Under the pieces are notes generated by a model. The model was given only the letters and a program-made list of their open reading frames with translations. It ran no database searches and had not been told where the DNA came from. A DNA stretch of 13,725 nt from Nitriliruptoraceae bacterium. GTDB lineage: Bacteria; Actinomycetota; Nitriliruptoria; Nitriliruptorales; Nitriliruptoraceae. Numbering within the stretch: position 1 is the first letter of the stretch; each line of letters starts with the position of its first letter. The stretch spans positions 1 to 13,725 of the forward strand of contig SKTG01000361.1 of NCBI GenBank assembly GCA_007118045.1, written 5' to 3'. Shown here piece by piece: positions 5,681-13,236 of this stretch. Position numbers and translations under genes: made by a program.

Positions 5681-7547
5681 GGTGACCACCGGCGCGCTGC
5701 TCGCCCACCCGGCTCTACCGCTGCTGCTCGCCGCGGTGCTGATGCGCCTGGTACCCGACCCCGTCGGTCGCGCGCTGATGGTGCTCGCGCCCGCGGTGGC
5801 GCTGGTGAGCGTGCTGGTGCTCGACCTCGACACCACCGTGGCGATGCCCTTCCTCGACTTCGACCTCGAGGTGCTGCGCGCCGACGTGCTCGCCCGCGCC
5901 TTCGGGCTGGTGTTCGCTGCGGCCGCGATGATCGCGGGCATCTACGGCCTGGCGACGCAGGCCGGACCCGAACGCACCGCGGCCCTGGCCTACGCGGGCG
6001 CGGCCATGGGCGTGGTGTACGCCGGCGACCTGCTCACCTTCTTCCTCTTCTGGGAGATCAAGGCGATCGCGAGCACGTTCGTGATCCTCTCGCGCCGCAG
6101 CCACCTGTCGGGCCGAGCGGGGATGCGCTACCTGTTCGTGCACATCGCGGGTGGCAAGATCCTGCTCGCCGGGATCCTGGTGCACCTGTCCACAACCGGC
6201 TCGATCGCCTTCGACGCCTTCGAGCCGAGCGTCGCCGCCTTCCTGATCATGACCGCCTGCGCGCTGTCGGCCGGCGTGCCGCCCCTGCACGCGTGGCTGA
6301 AGGACGCCTACCCGGAGGCCACGGTCGCCGGCACCGTCTTCCTGTCCGCGTTCACCACCAAGGCGGCCGTCTACGCGCTGATCCGCGGCTTCGCCGGCTT
6401 CGAGATCCTCATCTACCTCGGCGTCCTCATGGCGCTGTACGGCGTGATCTACGCGATCCTCGAGAACGACATCCGCCGGCTGCTCAGCTACCACATCGTC
6501 AGCCAGGTCGGCTTCATGGTCACCGCCGTCCGCATCGGCACGACGGCCGCGGTCAACGGCGCCACCGCGCACGCCTTCGCGCACATCCTCTACAAGGGGC
6601 TGCTGCTGATGGGCGTCGGCACCGTGCTGTACGCCACGGGCCGGTCGAAGGCCAGCGAGCTGGGTGGTCTGTGGCAGCGCATGCGTGGTGCGGCCGTGCT
6701 GTACATGATCGGGGCGGTCTCGATCTCCAGCGTCCCGCTGTTCAGCGGCTTCATCTCGAAGGAGCTGATCCCTTACGCCGCCGGCAACGCCGACCTGGCC
6801 TGGGTCGTGGTTGCGCTGAAGGTGGTCTCGGTCGGCACCTTCCTCTCGACCGGACTGAAGCTGCCCTACGCCACCTTCGTCGGACAGCGAGGTGTCGGGC
6901 CCCCGACCAACGACGGCGCGCCCTTCGCCGTGCGAGCGGTGCCGGTCAGCATGTACGTGGCGATGGGGATGGGCGCGGCGCTCAACATCGCGCTCGGGCT
7001 GATGCCGGACCTGCTCTACCGCTGGATGCCCACCGAGATCGATCGGGCGCCCTACGCCTTCGGTCCCGTGGTCGAGAAGGTCCAGATCCTCGGCTTCACC
7101 ATCCTGGGCTACCTGCTGTTGCGCTCGCTACTGAAGGCGAAGCCGGTCCTGGCCCTCGACCTCGACTGGCTGTACCGACGTCTGCCGCGCTACGTGAGCG
7201 CCGCCATCGCGGGACGTCGAGCTGGGACACCGGCGCCGAGGGCCGCGGCCGATGAGGAGCCGGCCTCGCAGCCCGAGCCGGCCACGGCGCGGACACCGGG
7301 CTCGACCGCATCTGACGAGGACACCGCCCCGGCCTCTGGCGCCGCCCAGGCGCCGGCGACGGCATCGACGGCGGTGCTGGCCGAAGGAGCGGCGGGTGAC
7401 GACACGGCCAACGACCGGATCACGGGGCTGCTGGCCCGCACGTTCACGCCGAGCGAGGGGCCACCGGACGTCGTCGGCACCTGGGCCCTCGGCGCCGTGG
7501 TGCTGGCCGCGTCGGTGCTGTTGCTGCTCATGAGCCTGCTGTCATGA
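5673..7547 (+). CDS. Mrp-type antiporter, D-like proton-conducting subunit 2
   Basis: A 624-residue polytopic protein of the same PF00361-type family but a different subgroup from subunits 1 and 3. The GTG at 5673 has GGGAGG at 5661-5666; GTG 5682 is an alternative. Visible: Glu128 in FLFWEIKAI, PPLHAWLKDAYPEAT at 203-217, Lys230 in FTTKAAVYALIRGF, Lys308 in HILYKGLLLMG, and Lys363 in GFISKEL. The Lys that precedes PLHAWL in subunit 1 (FGTKAG) is absent; this protein reads ALSAGVPPLHAWL. I recall the same pattern in a D-like branch from haloarchaea and alphaproteobacteria. After helix 470-487 come LALDLDWLYRR at 493-503 and about 95 residues of Ala/Pro/Glu/Asp-rich sequence. A last helix follows at 603-622, so as in subunit 1 a long insert precedes the final helix. 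The stop overlaps the mrpE start in ATGA. Confidence 0.86.
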   Translation: MGEVTTGALLAHPALPLLLAAVLMRLVPDPVGRALMVLAPAVALVSVLVLDLDTTVAMPFLDFDLEVLRADVLARAFGLVFAAAAMIAGIYGLATQAGPERTAALAYAGAAMGVVYAGDLLTFFLFWEIKAIASTFVILSRRSHLSGRAGMRYLFVHIAGGKILLAGILVHLSTTGSIAFDAFEPSVAAFLIMTACALSAGVPPLHAWLKDAYPEATVAGTVFLSAFTTKAAVYALIRGFAGFEILIYLGVLMALYGVIYAILENDIRRLLSYHIVSQVGFMVTAVRIGTTAAVNGATAHAFAHILYKGLLLMGVGTVLYATGRSKASELGGLWQRMRGAAVLYMIGAVSISSVPLFSGFISKELIPYAAGNADLAWVVVALKVVSVGTFLSTGLKLPYATFVGQRGVGPPTNDGAPFAVRAVPVSMYVAMGMGAALNIALGLMPDLLYRWMPTEIDRAPYAFGPVVEKVQILGFTILGYLLLRSLLKAKPVLALDLDWLYRRLPRYVSAAIAGRRAGTPAPRAAADEEPASQPEPATARTPGSTASDEDTAPASGAAQAPATASTAVLAEGAAGDDTANDRITGLLARTFTPSEGPPDVVGTWALGAVVLAASVLLLLMSLLS

Positions 7548-8101
7548 GGGTCCTCCGACCGCTGATGCTGTTCGTGGTCCTGCTGGGGTTCTGGCAGGCG
7601 CTCTCGGCACGCGTCGATCCGCTGTTCATCACGATCGGGGTCGTCTCCTCGGCCGCGGTGACGGTGTTCACGTTGCGTCTGATCGAGGCGGTCGTCGGTC
7701 CGGCGGACCGTGCCCCGCGCCTGAGCCTGTTGCACCTGATCTCGTTCCTCGCGTGGCTGCTGACCCGCATCCCGCCGGCGGGGTTGCAGGTCGCCCTGGT
7801 CGTGCTCGACCCCCGGCGGCCACCCCGACCCGGGGTCGTGCATTTCCGCACCGGGCTGGCCAGCCCCGCGGCTCGCACCCTGCTGGCGAACGCCATCACG
7901 CTGGTGCCCGGGACCATCACGATCAACGTCACCGGCGACGAGTTCACCGTGCACGCCTTCACGCCGGAGAGCGTCGGTGACCTTGCGTCCGCGGAGGCCC
8001 AGTCCCGCATCGCCCGTGCCTTCCGGGTGCCACCCGACGAACCGCCGTTGATGATCTGGGAGCCGGTGCACGACGAGCTACCGGCGGAGGACCCGACGTG
8101 A
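7544..8101 (+). CDS. mrpE: Na+/H+ antiporter subunit E (MrpE/MnhE)
   Basis: A 185-residue membrane protein of the MrpE family (PF01899). Hydrophobic N-terminal helices cover about 5-50, with another at 62-88. The family signature NAITLVPGTITINV is at 116-129, followed by GDEFTVHAFTPE at 131-142 and a soluble C-terminal domain. MrpE is an essential but non-conducting subunit of the Mrp complex in characterised systems. The length is close to normal for the family. The ATG start at 7544 overlaps the stop of D-like subunit 2, and its own stop overlaps the mrpF GTG, consistent with coupled translation. Confidence 0.93.
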   Translation: MRVLRPLMLFVVLLGFWQALSARVDPLFITIGVVSSAAVTVFTLRLIEAVVGPADRAPRLSLLHLISFLAWLLTRIPPAGLQVALVVLDPRRPPRPGVVHFRTGLASPAARTLLANAITLVPGTITINVTGDEFTVHAFTPESVGDLASAEAQSRIARAFRVPPDEPPLMIWEPVHDELPAEDPT

Positions 8102-8703
8102 GTACCTTCCTCGTCGCCACGCTGCTCGTCGTCGCCGTGCTGATCGCGATAGGCCTGTACCGCGTGTGGGCAGGCCCCACCGTCTTCGACCGGCTCGTCG
8201 CGATCGCCCAGGTGTCGGTCAACGGCGTCGTCGTGCTCGCGGTGCTCGGCTTCGTGCTCGAACGCCCGAGCCTGTTCCTCGACATCGCCCTCGGGTACGC
8301 GTTGCTGGCCTTCCTGCTCCCCATCGCACTCGGCCGCTACTTCGAGGAACGCGACGACGGCACCTCCCAGGATGGCTCCGCCCCACGGGGTCGCCGCGGC
8401 ACGCCGCTCGGCGTCGTACCGCACGGGTGGGTCGCCGAACGTGGACGTCTCGAGACCCAACGCCGAGCCGAGATGGGCGGCCTCATCGGCCCGCTCGAGA
8501 TCGAAGGGCAGCGTCGCCCCCGCCGTGACCACGGACGGACGCGGCCCGACGGCCCGGACGCTCCTCCCCCCGCGGAGGGTTCCGGCCCCAGCTCACCCGT
8601 CGACGGGCCCGGCGACGAGCCCCTTCCCGACCCCGACCGCTACGACGACGGTCGCCGGGACGAGGACGGCCCGAACGACGCTGACCACTGGAGGCCCCGA
8701 TGA
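8098..8703 (+). CDS. mrpF: Na+/H+ antiporter subunit F (MrpF/MnhF) with long acidic tail
   Basis: The first 85 residues are a typical three-helix MrpF protein (PF04066): a helix at 3-21, GPTVFDRL at 26-33, a helix at 39-55, then FLDIALGYALLAFLLP at 60-75. Family members are usually about 90 residues long. This one is 201, because a hydrophilic tail of about 115 residues follows, rich in Arg, Asp, Pro and Gly, with no recognisable domain. The tail is not a read-through artefact: the frame is unbroken and the real stop overlaps the mrpG ATG, with GGAGG at 8690-8694 inside the tail codons serving mrpG. The start is GTG in GTGA. The function of the tail is unknown. Confidence 0.9.
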   Translation: MSTFLVATLLVVAVLIAIGLYRVWAGPTVFDRLVAIAQVSVNGVVVLAVLGFVLERPSLFLDIALGYALLAFLLPIALGRYFEERDDGTSQDGSAPRGRRGTPLGVVPHGWVAERGRLETQRRAEMGGLIGPLEIEGQRRPRRDHGRTRPDGPDAPPPAEGSGPSSPVDGPGDEPLPDPDRYDDGRRDEDGPNDADHWRPR

Positions 8704-9038
8704 CGATCGTCGCCAACGCCCTGATCGTCGCCGGCCTGTTCTTCCTGGCGGTGAGCGTGCTCGCGCTGCTGATCATGCCCGACCTCTACACCCGGGCACA
8801 CGCGGTGGCGAAGTCGGAGACGCTGGGCCTGATGCTGGTCTTCGGCGGTCTGTTCTTCCGGCCGGAGCTCGAGCTGTCCGCGGCCGGTCGCCTGGCGTTC
8901 GTGCTGGTCTTCTCGCTCATCGCGAACCCGACCGCGGTGCACGCCTTGGTCCGGGCCGCGAAACGGTCCGGCGCCGAGCCCTGGACCGTCGTCGATCAGG
9001 AGCTCGCCGATCACGAGCTCGCGGAGCATCGTCCATGA
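8700..9038 (+). CDS. mrpG: Na+/H+ antiporter subunit G (MrpG/MnhG)
   Basis: A 112-residue three-helix membrane protein of the MrpG family (PF03334). Helices lie at about 5-25, 42-53 and 62-76. The signature PDLYTRAHAVAKSETLG is at 27-43 and NPTAVHALVRAA at 76-87. Size is normal. The ATG lies in ATGA overlapping the mrpF stop, with GGAGG five bases upstream. The short C-terminal tail is acidic with several His. MrpG is a small structural subunit required for complex stability and activity in studied Mrp systems. Confidence 0.92.
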   Translation: MTIVANALIVAGLFFLAVSVLALLIMPDLYTRAHAVAKSETLGLMLVFGGLFFRPELELSAAGRLAFVLVFSLIANPTAVHALVRAAKRSGAEPWTVVDQELADHELAEHRP

Positions 9039-9772
9039 TCGTCGCGCTGGACGTCGTCCTGCTGGTGGTGCTGCTCGCCACGGCCGTGCTCGCGCTGTCG
9101 GTCTCCGATCTGCTCGCCTCGGTCGCGCTGCTGGCCGGCTACAGCCTCTTCGCGGCGTTGTTGTTCGCGGGGGTGTCGGCCGTGGACGTGTCCCTGGTCG
9201 AGGCGGCGCTCGGCGCCGGCCTCACCGGCGTGTTGTTCATCGCGGCGATCCTCGCCACCACGCGACGCTCCGATCCGGTCCCCGACCGACGGCGCAAGCT
9301 CGCGGTCCTGCCGCTGCTGGTCGGGTTCATCGGCCTGATGCTCTTCGCGAGCACCGGCCTGCCCGACCGTGGCGACCCGGAGGCGCCGGCCCAGCTCGGT
9401 GTCTCGCAGACCTACCTGGCCGACTCCCTCGCGGACACGGAGACGCCGAACGTCGTGACCTCGCTGCTGGCCGACTACCGCTCGCAGGACACGCTCGGCG
9501 AGACGTTGGTCATCTTCACCGCCGCGCTCGCGGCGGCGCTGGTGCTGATGCGCCGTGACCCGGACCTGCCGGCCCCGGTCCCGAGCCCGGACGAGGGCCC
9601 GGAGGAAGCGCCGGCCGAGGTCGTCGAGGTGCCCGGGGTCAGCGGTGAGGAGCCGAGGGGCGTCGCCGAGCCCGCACGCCGGCGTGGCCCCGCGTCCGGC
9701 GACGGCGACGGCGACGGTGGCAGCGACGGCGGCAGCGGTCCGCACGGCGACGAGCCGGGGGCGCGCCCATGA
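9035..9772 (+). CDS. Mrp subunit equivalent to the C-terminal part of MrpA (DUF4040 / MrpB-like)
   Basis: A 245-residue membrane protein. Residues 1-77 are NuoJ-like helices with DVSLVEAALGAGLTGVLFIAAI at 51-72 (Asp51 and Glu56), the signature of the DUF4040 domain normally found after the antiporter core of MrpA. Helix 88-105 follows. Next come NVVTSLLADYRSQDTLGE at 139-156 and a helix at 158-172, matching the last segment of MrpA. So this gene supplies the MrpA C-terminus as a separate subunit, as in split Mrp and related hydrogenase (Mbh/Mbx) systems. From 175 on, the protein is an Asp/Glu/Pro/Gly-rich disordered tail ending in GDGDGDGGSDGGSG-type low-complexity sequence. The ATG at 9035 overlaps the mrpG stop. 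Confidence 0.85.
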   Translation: MIVALDVVLLVVLLATAVLALSVSDLLASVALLAGYSLFAALLFAGVSAVDVSLVEAALGAGLTGVLFIAAILATTRRSDPVPDRRRKLAVLPLLVGFIGLMLFASTGLPDRGDPEAPAQLGVSQTYLADSLADTETPNVVTSLLADYRSQDTLGETLVIFTAALAAALVLMRRDPDLPAPVPSPDEGPEEAPAEVVEVPGVSGEEPRGVAEPARRRGPASGDGDGDGGSDGGSGPHGDEPGARP

Positions 9773-10209
9773 TGGTCGGTGCGTACCCCTCGGTCGTCGT
9801 ACGCGTGGTCTGTGCGCTGCTCAGCCCGTTCATCGCCCTGTTCGGCATCTACGTGGTCGCCCACGGTCACTACGGCCCCGGCGGCGGCTTCGCCGGTGGG
9901 GTGTTCATCGCCGTGGGGGCGATCCTGCCGCGACTCACGCTGCCGGAGGACCTGGCCTACCGGCTGTTCCCCGCCAAGGTCGGTCCGATCGCGGGTGGGG
10001 GCGGCATGCTGCTGTTCCTGCTCTGCGGGGTGATCCCGATGCTGCTCGGGGGTGAGTTCCTCGACTACGGCGCGCTCGAGCTGGCGGGGGTCGGCGAGCC
10101 CCGGATCCGCTACCTCGGGATCCTGCTGGTGGAGGTCGGGGTCGGTCTGGCCGTGTTCGGCGCCATGGTCATGATCTTCGACGTGCTCGTCGGGGAGCAG
10201 GACCGATGA
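9769..10209 (+). CDS. mrpB: Na+/H+ antiporter subunit B (MrpB/MnhB)
   Basis: A 146-residue protein of the MnhB family (PF04039). Four hydrophobic segments are visible (about 10-30, 40-53, 75-94, 114-137). The hallmark GHYGPGGGFAGG is at 33-44 and RYLGILLVEVGVGLAVFG at 114-131. The size and motif order are normal. The ATG at 9769 overlaps the previous stop as ATGA; a second ATG follows directly at 9772 and could be used instead. Its stop overlaps the mrpC start. Confidence 0.92.
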   Translation: MMVGAYPSVVVRVVCALLSPFIALFGIYVVAHGHYGPGGGFAGGVFIAVGAILPRLTLPEDLAYRLFPAKVGPIAGGGGMLLFLLCGVIPMLLGGEFLDYGALELAGVGEPRIRYLGILLVEVGVGLAVFGAMVMIFDVLVGEQDR

Positions 10210-10697
10210 TCGAGCTCTTCCTCGACCGCTACGTCTACCTCTTCGTCCTGCTGCTGCTCGCCGTGGGCCTCTACGGCGTGCTCGCGATGGGCGACCTGGT
10301 GAAGAAGGTCATCGGCCTGACGATCTTCTCCACGGCGATCTACATCTTCTTCATCGAGGGCAGCGTGCAGGAGGGTGGCACGGCGCCGGTCATCGACGAG
10401 GGCCAGACCGACCCCGGGCTCTACGTGGACCCGCTCCCCCACCTGCTGATCCTGACCGCCATCGTCGTGGGCGTCGGGGTCGTCGGGGTGGCGCTGAGCC
10501 TGCTGGTGCGCCTGTACCGCGTCCATGGCACGCTCGACGAGAGCGTCATCGCCGCTCGGCTCGCCGGCCGAGCCGAGGTGCCAGCCGGACCCGAGGATGG
10601 GCGAAGCGACCCCGAGCGTGGGTGGCCCGATCCCGAGGGTGAGCGGTCCGACCCCGAGCAGGGGCCGGACGACGCGGCCCCGCGGGGGCACGCGTGA
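10206..10697 (+). CDS. mrpC: Na+/H+ antiporter subunit C (MrpC/MnhC, NuoK-like) with repeat tail
   Basis: A 163-residue protein. Residues 1-108 form the three-helix NuoK-like fold: helices at about 9-27, 31-51 and 78-103, with GDLVKKVIGLTI at 29-40 and YVDPLPHLLILTAIVVGV at 73-90, the family signature. The remaining 55 residues are hydrophilic and include a repeated SDPE/PDPE pattern at 134-151 (SDPERGWPDPEGERSDPE), also visible in the DNA at about 10608-10660. MrpC proteins are commonly near 115 residues, so the tail is an extension. The start overlaps the mrpB stop (ATGA), and the stop overlaps the GTG of mrpD. Confidence 0.92.
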   Translation: MIELFLDRYVYLFVLLLLAVGLYGVLAMGDLVKKVIGLTIFSTAIYIFFIEGSVQEGGTAPVIDEGQTDPGLYVDPLPHLLILTAIVVGVGVVGVALSLLVRLYRVHGTLDESVIAARLAGRAEVPAGPEDGRSDPERGWPDPEGERSDPEQGPDDAAPRGHA

Positions 10698-12169
10698 GCC
10701 AGCTCCCCATCCTGCCGCTGATCCCCCTGCTCTTCGGCGCCGTGCTGGCCGTGCTGGCCGGCCTGTGGCGTGCCGCTGCCGGGCAGGTCGTCGCGATCGT
10801 GAGCGCCGCGCTGGCGCTGATCGCCTCGCTGACGGGTCTGGTGGTGGTGACCACCGACGGGCCGATCAGCTACCACCTCGGCGGCTGGCCGCCACCGGTG
10901 GGCATCGAGTACGTCCTCGATCCGTTGTCGGCGTTCATGGCCTCGATCGTGTCGTTGATCGGCCTGCTCGTCGTGATCTACCCGGTCGACGCCGCGTTCG
11001 ACCTGCGCCCGAAGCGTGGGGTGCCGCTGTACCCCCTGGCGCTGCTGCTGCTGACCGGCCTGATGGGCGTGATGCTCTCGGGGGACCTGTTCCACCTGTT
11101 CGTCATGCTGGAGATCTACGCGATCTCCACCTACGGGTTGGTCTCGCTGGGCGGGGACCGTGGGACCTTCGCGGCGCTTCGCTACCTGCTCCTGGGCACG
11201 GTCGGCTCCGGGCTGTACCTGCTCGGCGTGGGCTTCCTGTACTTCGTGACGGGCACGCTGAACATGGCGGACCTGGCCACCACGTTGCCCGACATCGCGG
11301 GGTCGGCGACGGTGCTCGGCGCCATGGCCCTGCTCGTCATCGGGATGGCGCTGAAGATGGCGCTGTTCCCGCTGCACGTGTGGCTGCCGGACGCCCACAG
11401 CTACTCGCCACCGGGCGTCGCCGCGCTGCTGGCGGCCGTGCAGGTCAAGGCCGGCGCCTACGCGCTGATCCGGATCCTGTTCGACGTCTTCGGCCCGGCC
11501 TACACGGGTCAGGACGGCCTGCCCGTCTCGACGGCGCTGCTGTACTTCGGCCTGGCCGGCATCGTCGTCGGCTCCGTGCTGGCGATCCGCCAGACCGACA
11601 TCAAGAGGATGCTGGCGTACTCGACGGTGGCGCAGCTGGGCTACATCGGGGTCGGCATCGGTCTGGCCACCCCCTTGGCGCTCGTCGGGGCGTTGCTGCA
11701 CGTCCTCAACCACGCCGTGATGAAGAGCGGTCTGTTCCTCGTCGCCGGCGGCATCATCCAGCGGACGGGCCTGAAGTCGATCCCTCGGTTCGCCGGGTTG
11801 GGCAAGGTGATGCCCTGGACGATGGGCGGGTTCGCGATCGCGGCGCTGTCGATGGTGGGCATCCCGCCGACGGCCGGCTTCTTCTCGAAGTTCTACCTGG
11901 TACTGGGCGCGATCGAGGTCGACAACTGGCTGGTCGCGGTCGTGGTGGTGTTCTCCAGCCTGCTGACCCTGACCTACTTCCTGCGTCTGTTCGAGCAGAT
12001 CTTCGTGCGCAACCCGCAGGAGGCCGTGGTCGCTGACGCGGTGGAGCCCTCCGGGAGGGTCATCGGCACGGTCGGGGTGCTGGCCGCGGCGATCGTGCTC
12101 ATCGGGGTGTTCAACGTCGTGCTCGTCGACGTCGTGCTCGGCCCGATCGCGGCACGGATGCTGGGCTGA
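10694..12169 (+). CDS. mrpD: Na+/H+ antiporter subunit D (MrpD/MnhD), proton-conducting
   Basis: A 491-residue polytopic protein and the most standard MrpD of the three D-like subunits here, both by sequence and by its position after mrpC. Visible ion-path residues: Glu140 in FVMLEIYAIS; Lys221 in MALKMALFPLHVWLPDAHSYSP; Lys252 in QVKAGAYALIR; Lys344 in HAVMKSGLFL; Lys399 in PTAGFFSKFYLV. There is no long insert; a short loop (437-456) precedes the last helix at 457-481. MrpD is one of the two subunits thought to carry cation and proton movement in characterised Mrp complexes. The GTG start at 10694 overlaps the mrpC stop as GTGA. It is the last gene of the operon and is followed 21 bases later by a convergent gene. 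Confidence 0.94.
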   Translation: MSQLPILPLIPLLFGAVLAVLAGLWRAAAGQVVAIVSAALALIASLTGLVVVTTDGPISYHLGGWPPPVGIEYVLDPLSAFMASIVSLIGLLVVIYPVDAAFDLRPKRGVPLYPLALLLLTGLMGVMLSGDLFHLFVMLEIYAISTYGLVSLGGDRGTFAALRYLLLGTVGSGLYLLGVGFLYFVTGTLNMADLATTLPDIAGSATVLGAMALLVIGMALKMALFPLHVWLPDAHSYSPPGVAALLAAVQVKAGAYALIRILFDVFGPAYTGQDGLPVSTALLYFGLAGIVVGSVLAIRQTDIKRMLAYSTVAQLGYIGVGIGLATPLALVGALLHVLNHAVMKSGLFLVAGGIIQRTGLKSIPRFAGLGKVMPWTMGGFAIAALSMVGIPPTAGFFSKFYLVLGAIEVDNWLVAVVVVFSSLLTLTYFLRLFEQIFVRNPQEAVVADAVEPSGRVIGTVGVLAAAIVLIGVFNVVLVDVVLGPIAARMLG

Positions 12170-12173
12170 CCGG

Positions 12174-12189
12174 CGCCTGCGAGCAGGCG
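12174..12189. terminator. Short hairpin between convergent genes
   Basis: CGCCTG at 12174-12179 and CAGGCG at 12184-12189 form a perfect 6-bp GC-rich stem with a 4-base loop. It sits in the 21-base gap between the mrpD stop and the end of the convergent kinase-like gene. No T-run follows on either strand, so it is at most a weak or bidirectional terminator. Confidence 0.4.
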
Positions 12190-12190
12190 A

Positions 12191-12767
12191 TCACCCCGTG
12201 AGGCGGACGAGCGCGTCCGGCGTCCAGGCAGGCCACCAAGCAACCCCGACGAGCTCCCCGCCGATGAACGTCGCGACCGACCGGGGCCGGTCGCCAGAGT
12301 TGTCGTAGAACTCGACGGCATCAGCGAGCGGGATCATCGCGGCCACCTGTGTCCACAGGCGCTGGTGACGGGCGCGGATCTTGCCTTCAGGGACCGCGTG
12401 GCCTCCTGCCTCGACCCGGCGCGCTACGCGCTGCACCGCGAGATCCTCGGGACGAGGAGGCGTGTATGGCGACGTAGTACCCGGCTCGCGCAGCGTGGGC
12501 GACGAGGTCGACCTTCGAGGGGTGCGACGCGACGGTCTCGGCGATGAACTCGCGGCGTTCCGCGATCAGCTGTTCGCGAACGGCGTGAGCCATCTCGGCA
12601 GCCTCCGCCGCCCGGCACATGGCCTCGGTGGGGTCAGGCCAGCGCTGGCTTGCGAGGATGTCGGCGTTGACGAATGGGACCCCCGGTCGCTGGGCCGCCA
12701 GGGTGAGACGGACGAAGGTGGACCTGCCGGATCCGTTGGGACCGACGACGAGGTCGAGGCGGCTCAC
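12191..12767 (-). pseudogene. Zeta toxin-like P-loop kinase, probably frameshifted and inactive
   Basis: From GTG 12765-12767 the frame reads SRLDLVVGPNGSGRSTF (P-loop), FVNADI at 32-37 and FIAETVASHPSK at 73-84, then GYYVAIH. This is the layout of zeta-toxin-like ATP/GTP-dependent kinases. Just after IH the reading frame changes. The family-like C-terminal half, PEDLAVQRVARRVEAGG then HAVPEGKIRARHQRLW, continues in a different frame to a stop at 12191-12193. The middle piece LLV, expected by the family, is in the third frame. Two single-base losses within about 12448-12462, or one extra C in a CCC run, would explain this. Independently, the Walker A lysine is Arg15 (AGG instead of AAG), which should impair nucleotide binding. 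Zeta toxins act on nucleotide-sugars or other small molecules; the substrate here is unknown. It overlaps the antitoxin gene by GTGA. A sequencing error could explain the shift but not the Arg. Confidence 0.75.
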
Positions 12768-13141
12768 AGAACGGTGGTCGTCCCGTCTGGCCGGCGTTCG
12801 ACGAAACGGCCAGCCTCGTCGAGGACGACCGTCGTGACGCCCTCACGCGCGAGCTGGTCGACGTACGACGTGCGGGCGGCAGAACCGGCGATATCGACGT
12901 CGAGCTCAGCGTTGGCGACAGCCCGCTCTTCCTCCTCGAGCGCGGCGAGGGGCACCTCGCCAGCCAGGGCCCGTTCGATGCGCCGTCGAGCCGCCGTCGA
13001 GCGCATGGACATACGCATCCCCAACCGGGTCCAATGGTCCAACTGCTGGCGGGTCGAGCGGCTCTCGTGGACCGCTTCACGCTGAGCAGCCGCGATCAGA
13101 TCGGCGGCGAAGCGGGTCGTGCGAGTCTCATCAGTGGCCAT
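12764..13141 (-). CDS. ParD-like antitoxin of a zeta-type toxin-antitoxin module
   Basis: A 125-residue soluble protein. The ATG at 13139-13141 has GGAGG upstream at normal spacing. Residues 7-45 (TTRFAADLIAAAQREA, then STRQQLDHWTRLGM) resemble the N-terminal region of ParD-family antitoxins, where a ribbon-helix-helix-like segment binds operator DNA and usually represses its own promoter. The middle is charged (ALEEEERAV at 67-75). The C-terminus ends in VTTVVLDEAGRFVERRPDG followed by TTTVL, which could be the toxin-binding part. The stop overlaps the kinase start in GTGA, the antitoxin-first order typical of such modules. With the kinase apparently broken, this may be an orphan antitoxin. 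The assignment rests on the pattern and the neighbour. Confidence 0.7.
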   Translation of the reverse strand: MATDETRTTRFAADLIAAAQREAVHESRSTRQQLDHWTRLGMRMSMRSTAARRRIERALAGEVPLAALEEEERAVANAELDVDIAGSAARTSYVDQLAREGVTTVVLDEAGRFVERRPDGTTTVL

Positions 13142-13236
13142 GACGCACCTCCGGCAGCACCATGACACAGCACGTGACATCCTGCCACACCGGCGGTGCC
13201 GCAGACGTAGCACGGAGCCCGATGGCGGGCGACGTG
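13142..13236 (-). promoter_or_regulatory. Possible operator/promoter region of the toxin-antitoxin module
   Basis: The 95 bases before the antitoxin gene contain two TGACA direct repeats (13163-13167 and 13175-13179, 12 bases apart) flanking an overlapping CACGTG. They lie between GGCAG (13153-13157) and CTGCC (13182-13186), which form an inverted pair. Such symmetric or repeated elements are common where antitoxins bind their own promoter. No clear -35/-10 is recognised, and co-transcription from the upstream gene is possible. Confidence 0.3.

Noticed and set aside
10421..12036. Long frames overlapping mrpC/mrpD on both strands
   Set aside because: Low-complexity Arg/Gln/His-rich translations conflict with the well-supported membrane proteins in the other frame.
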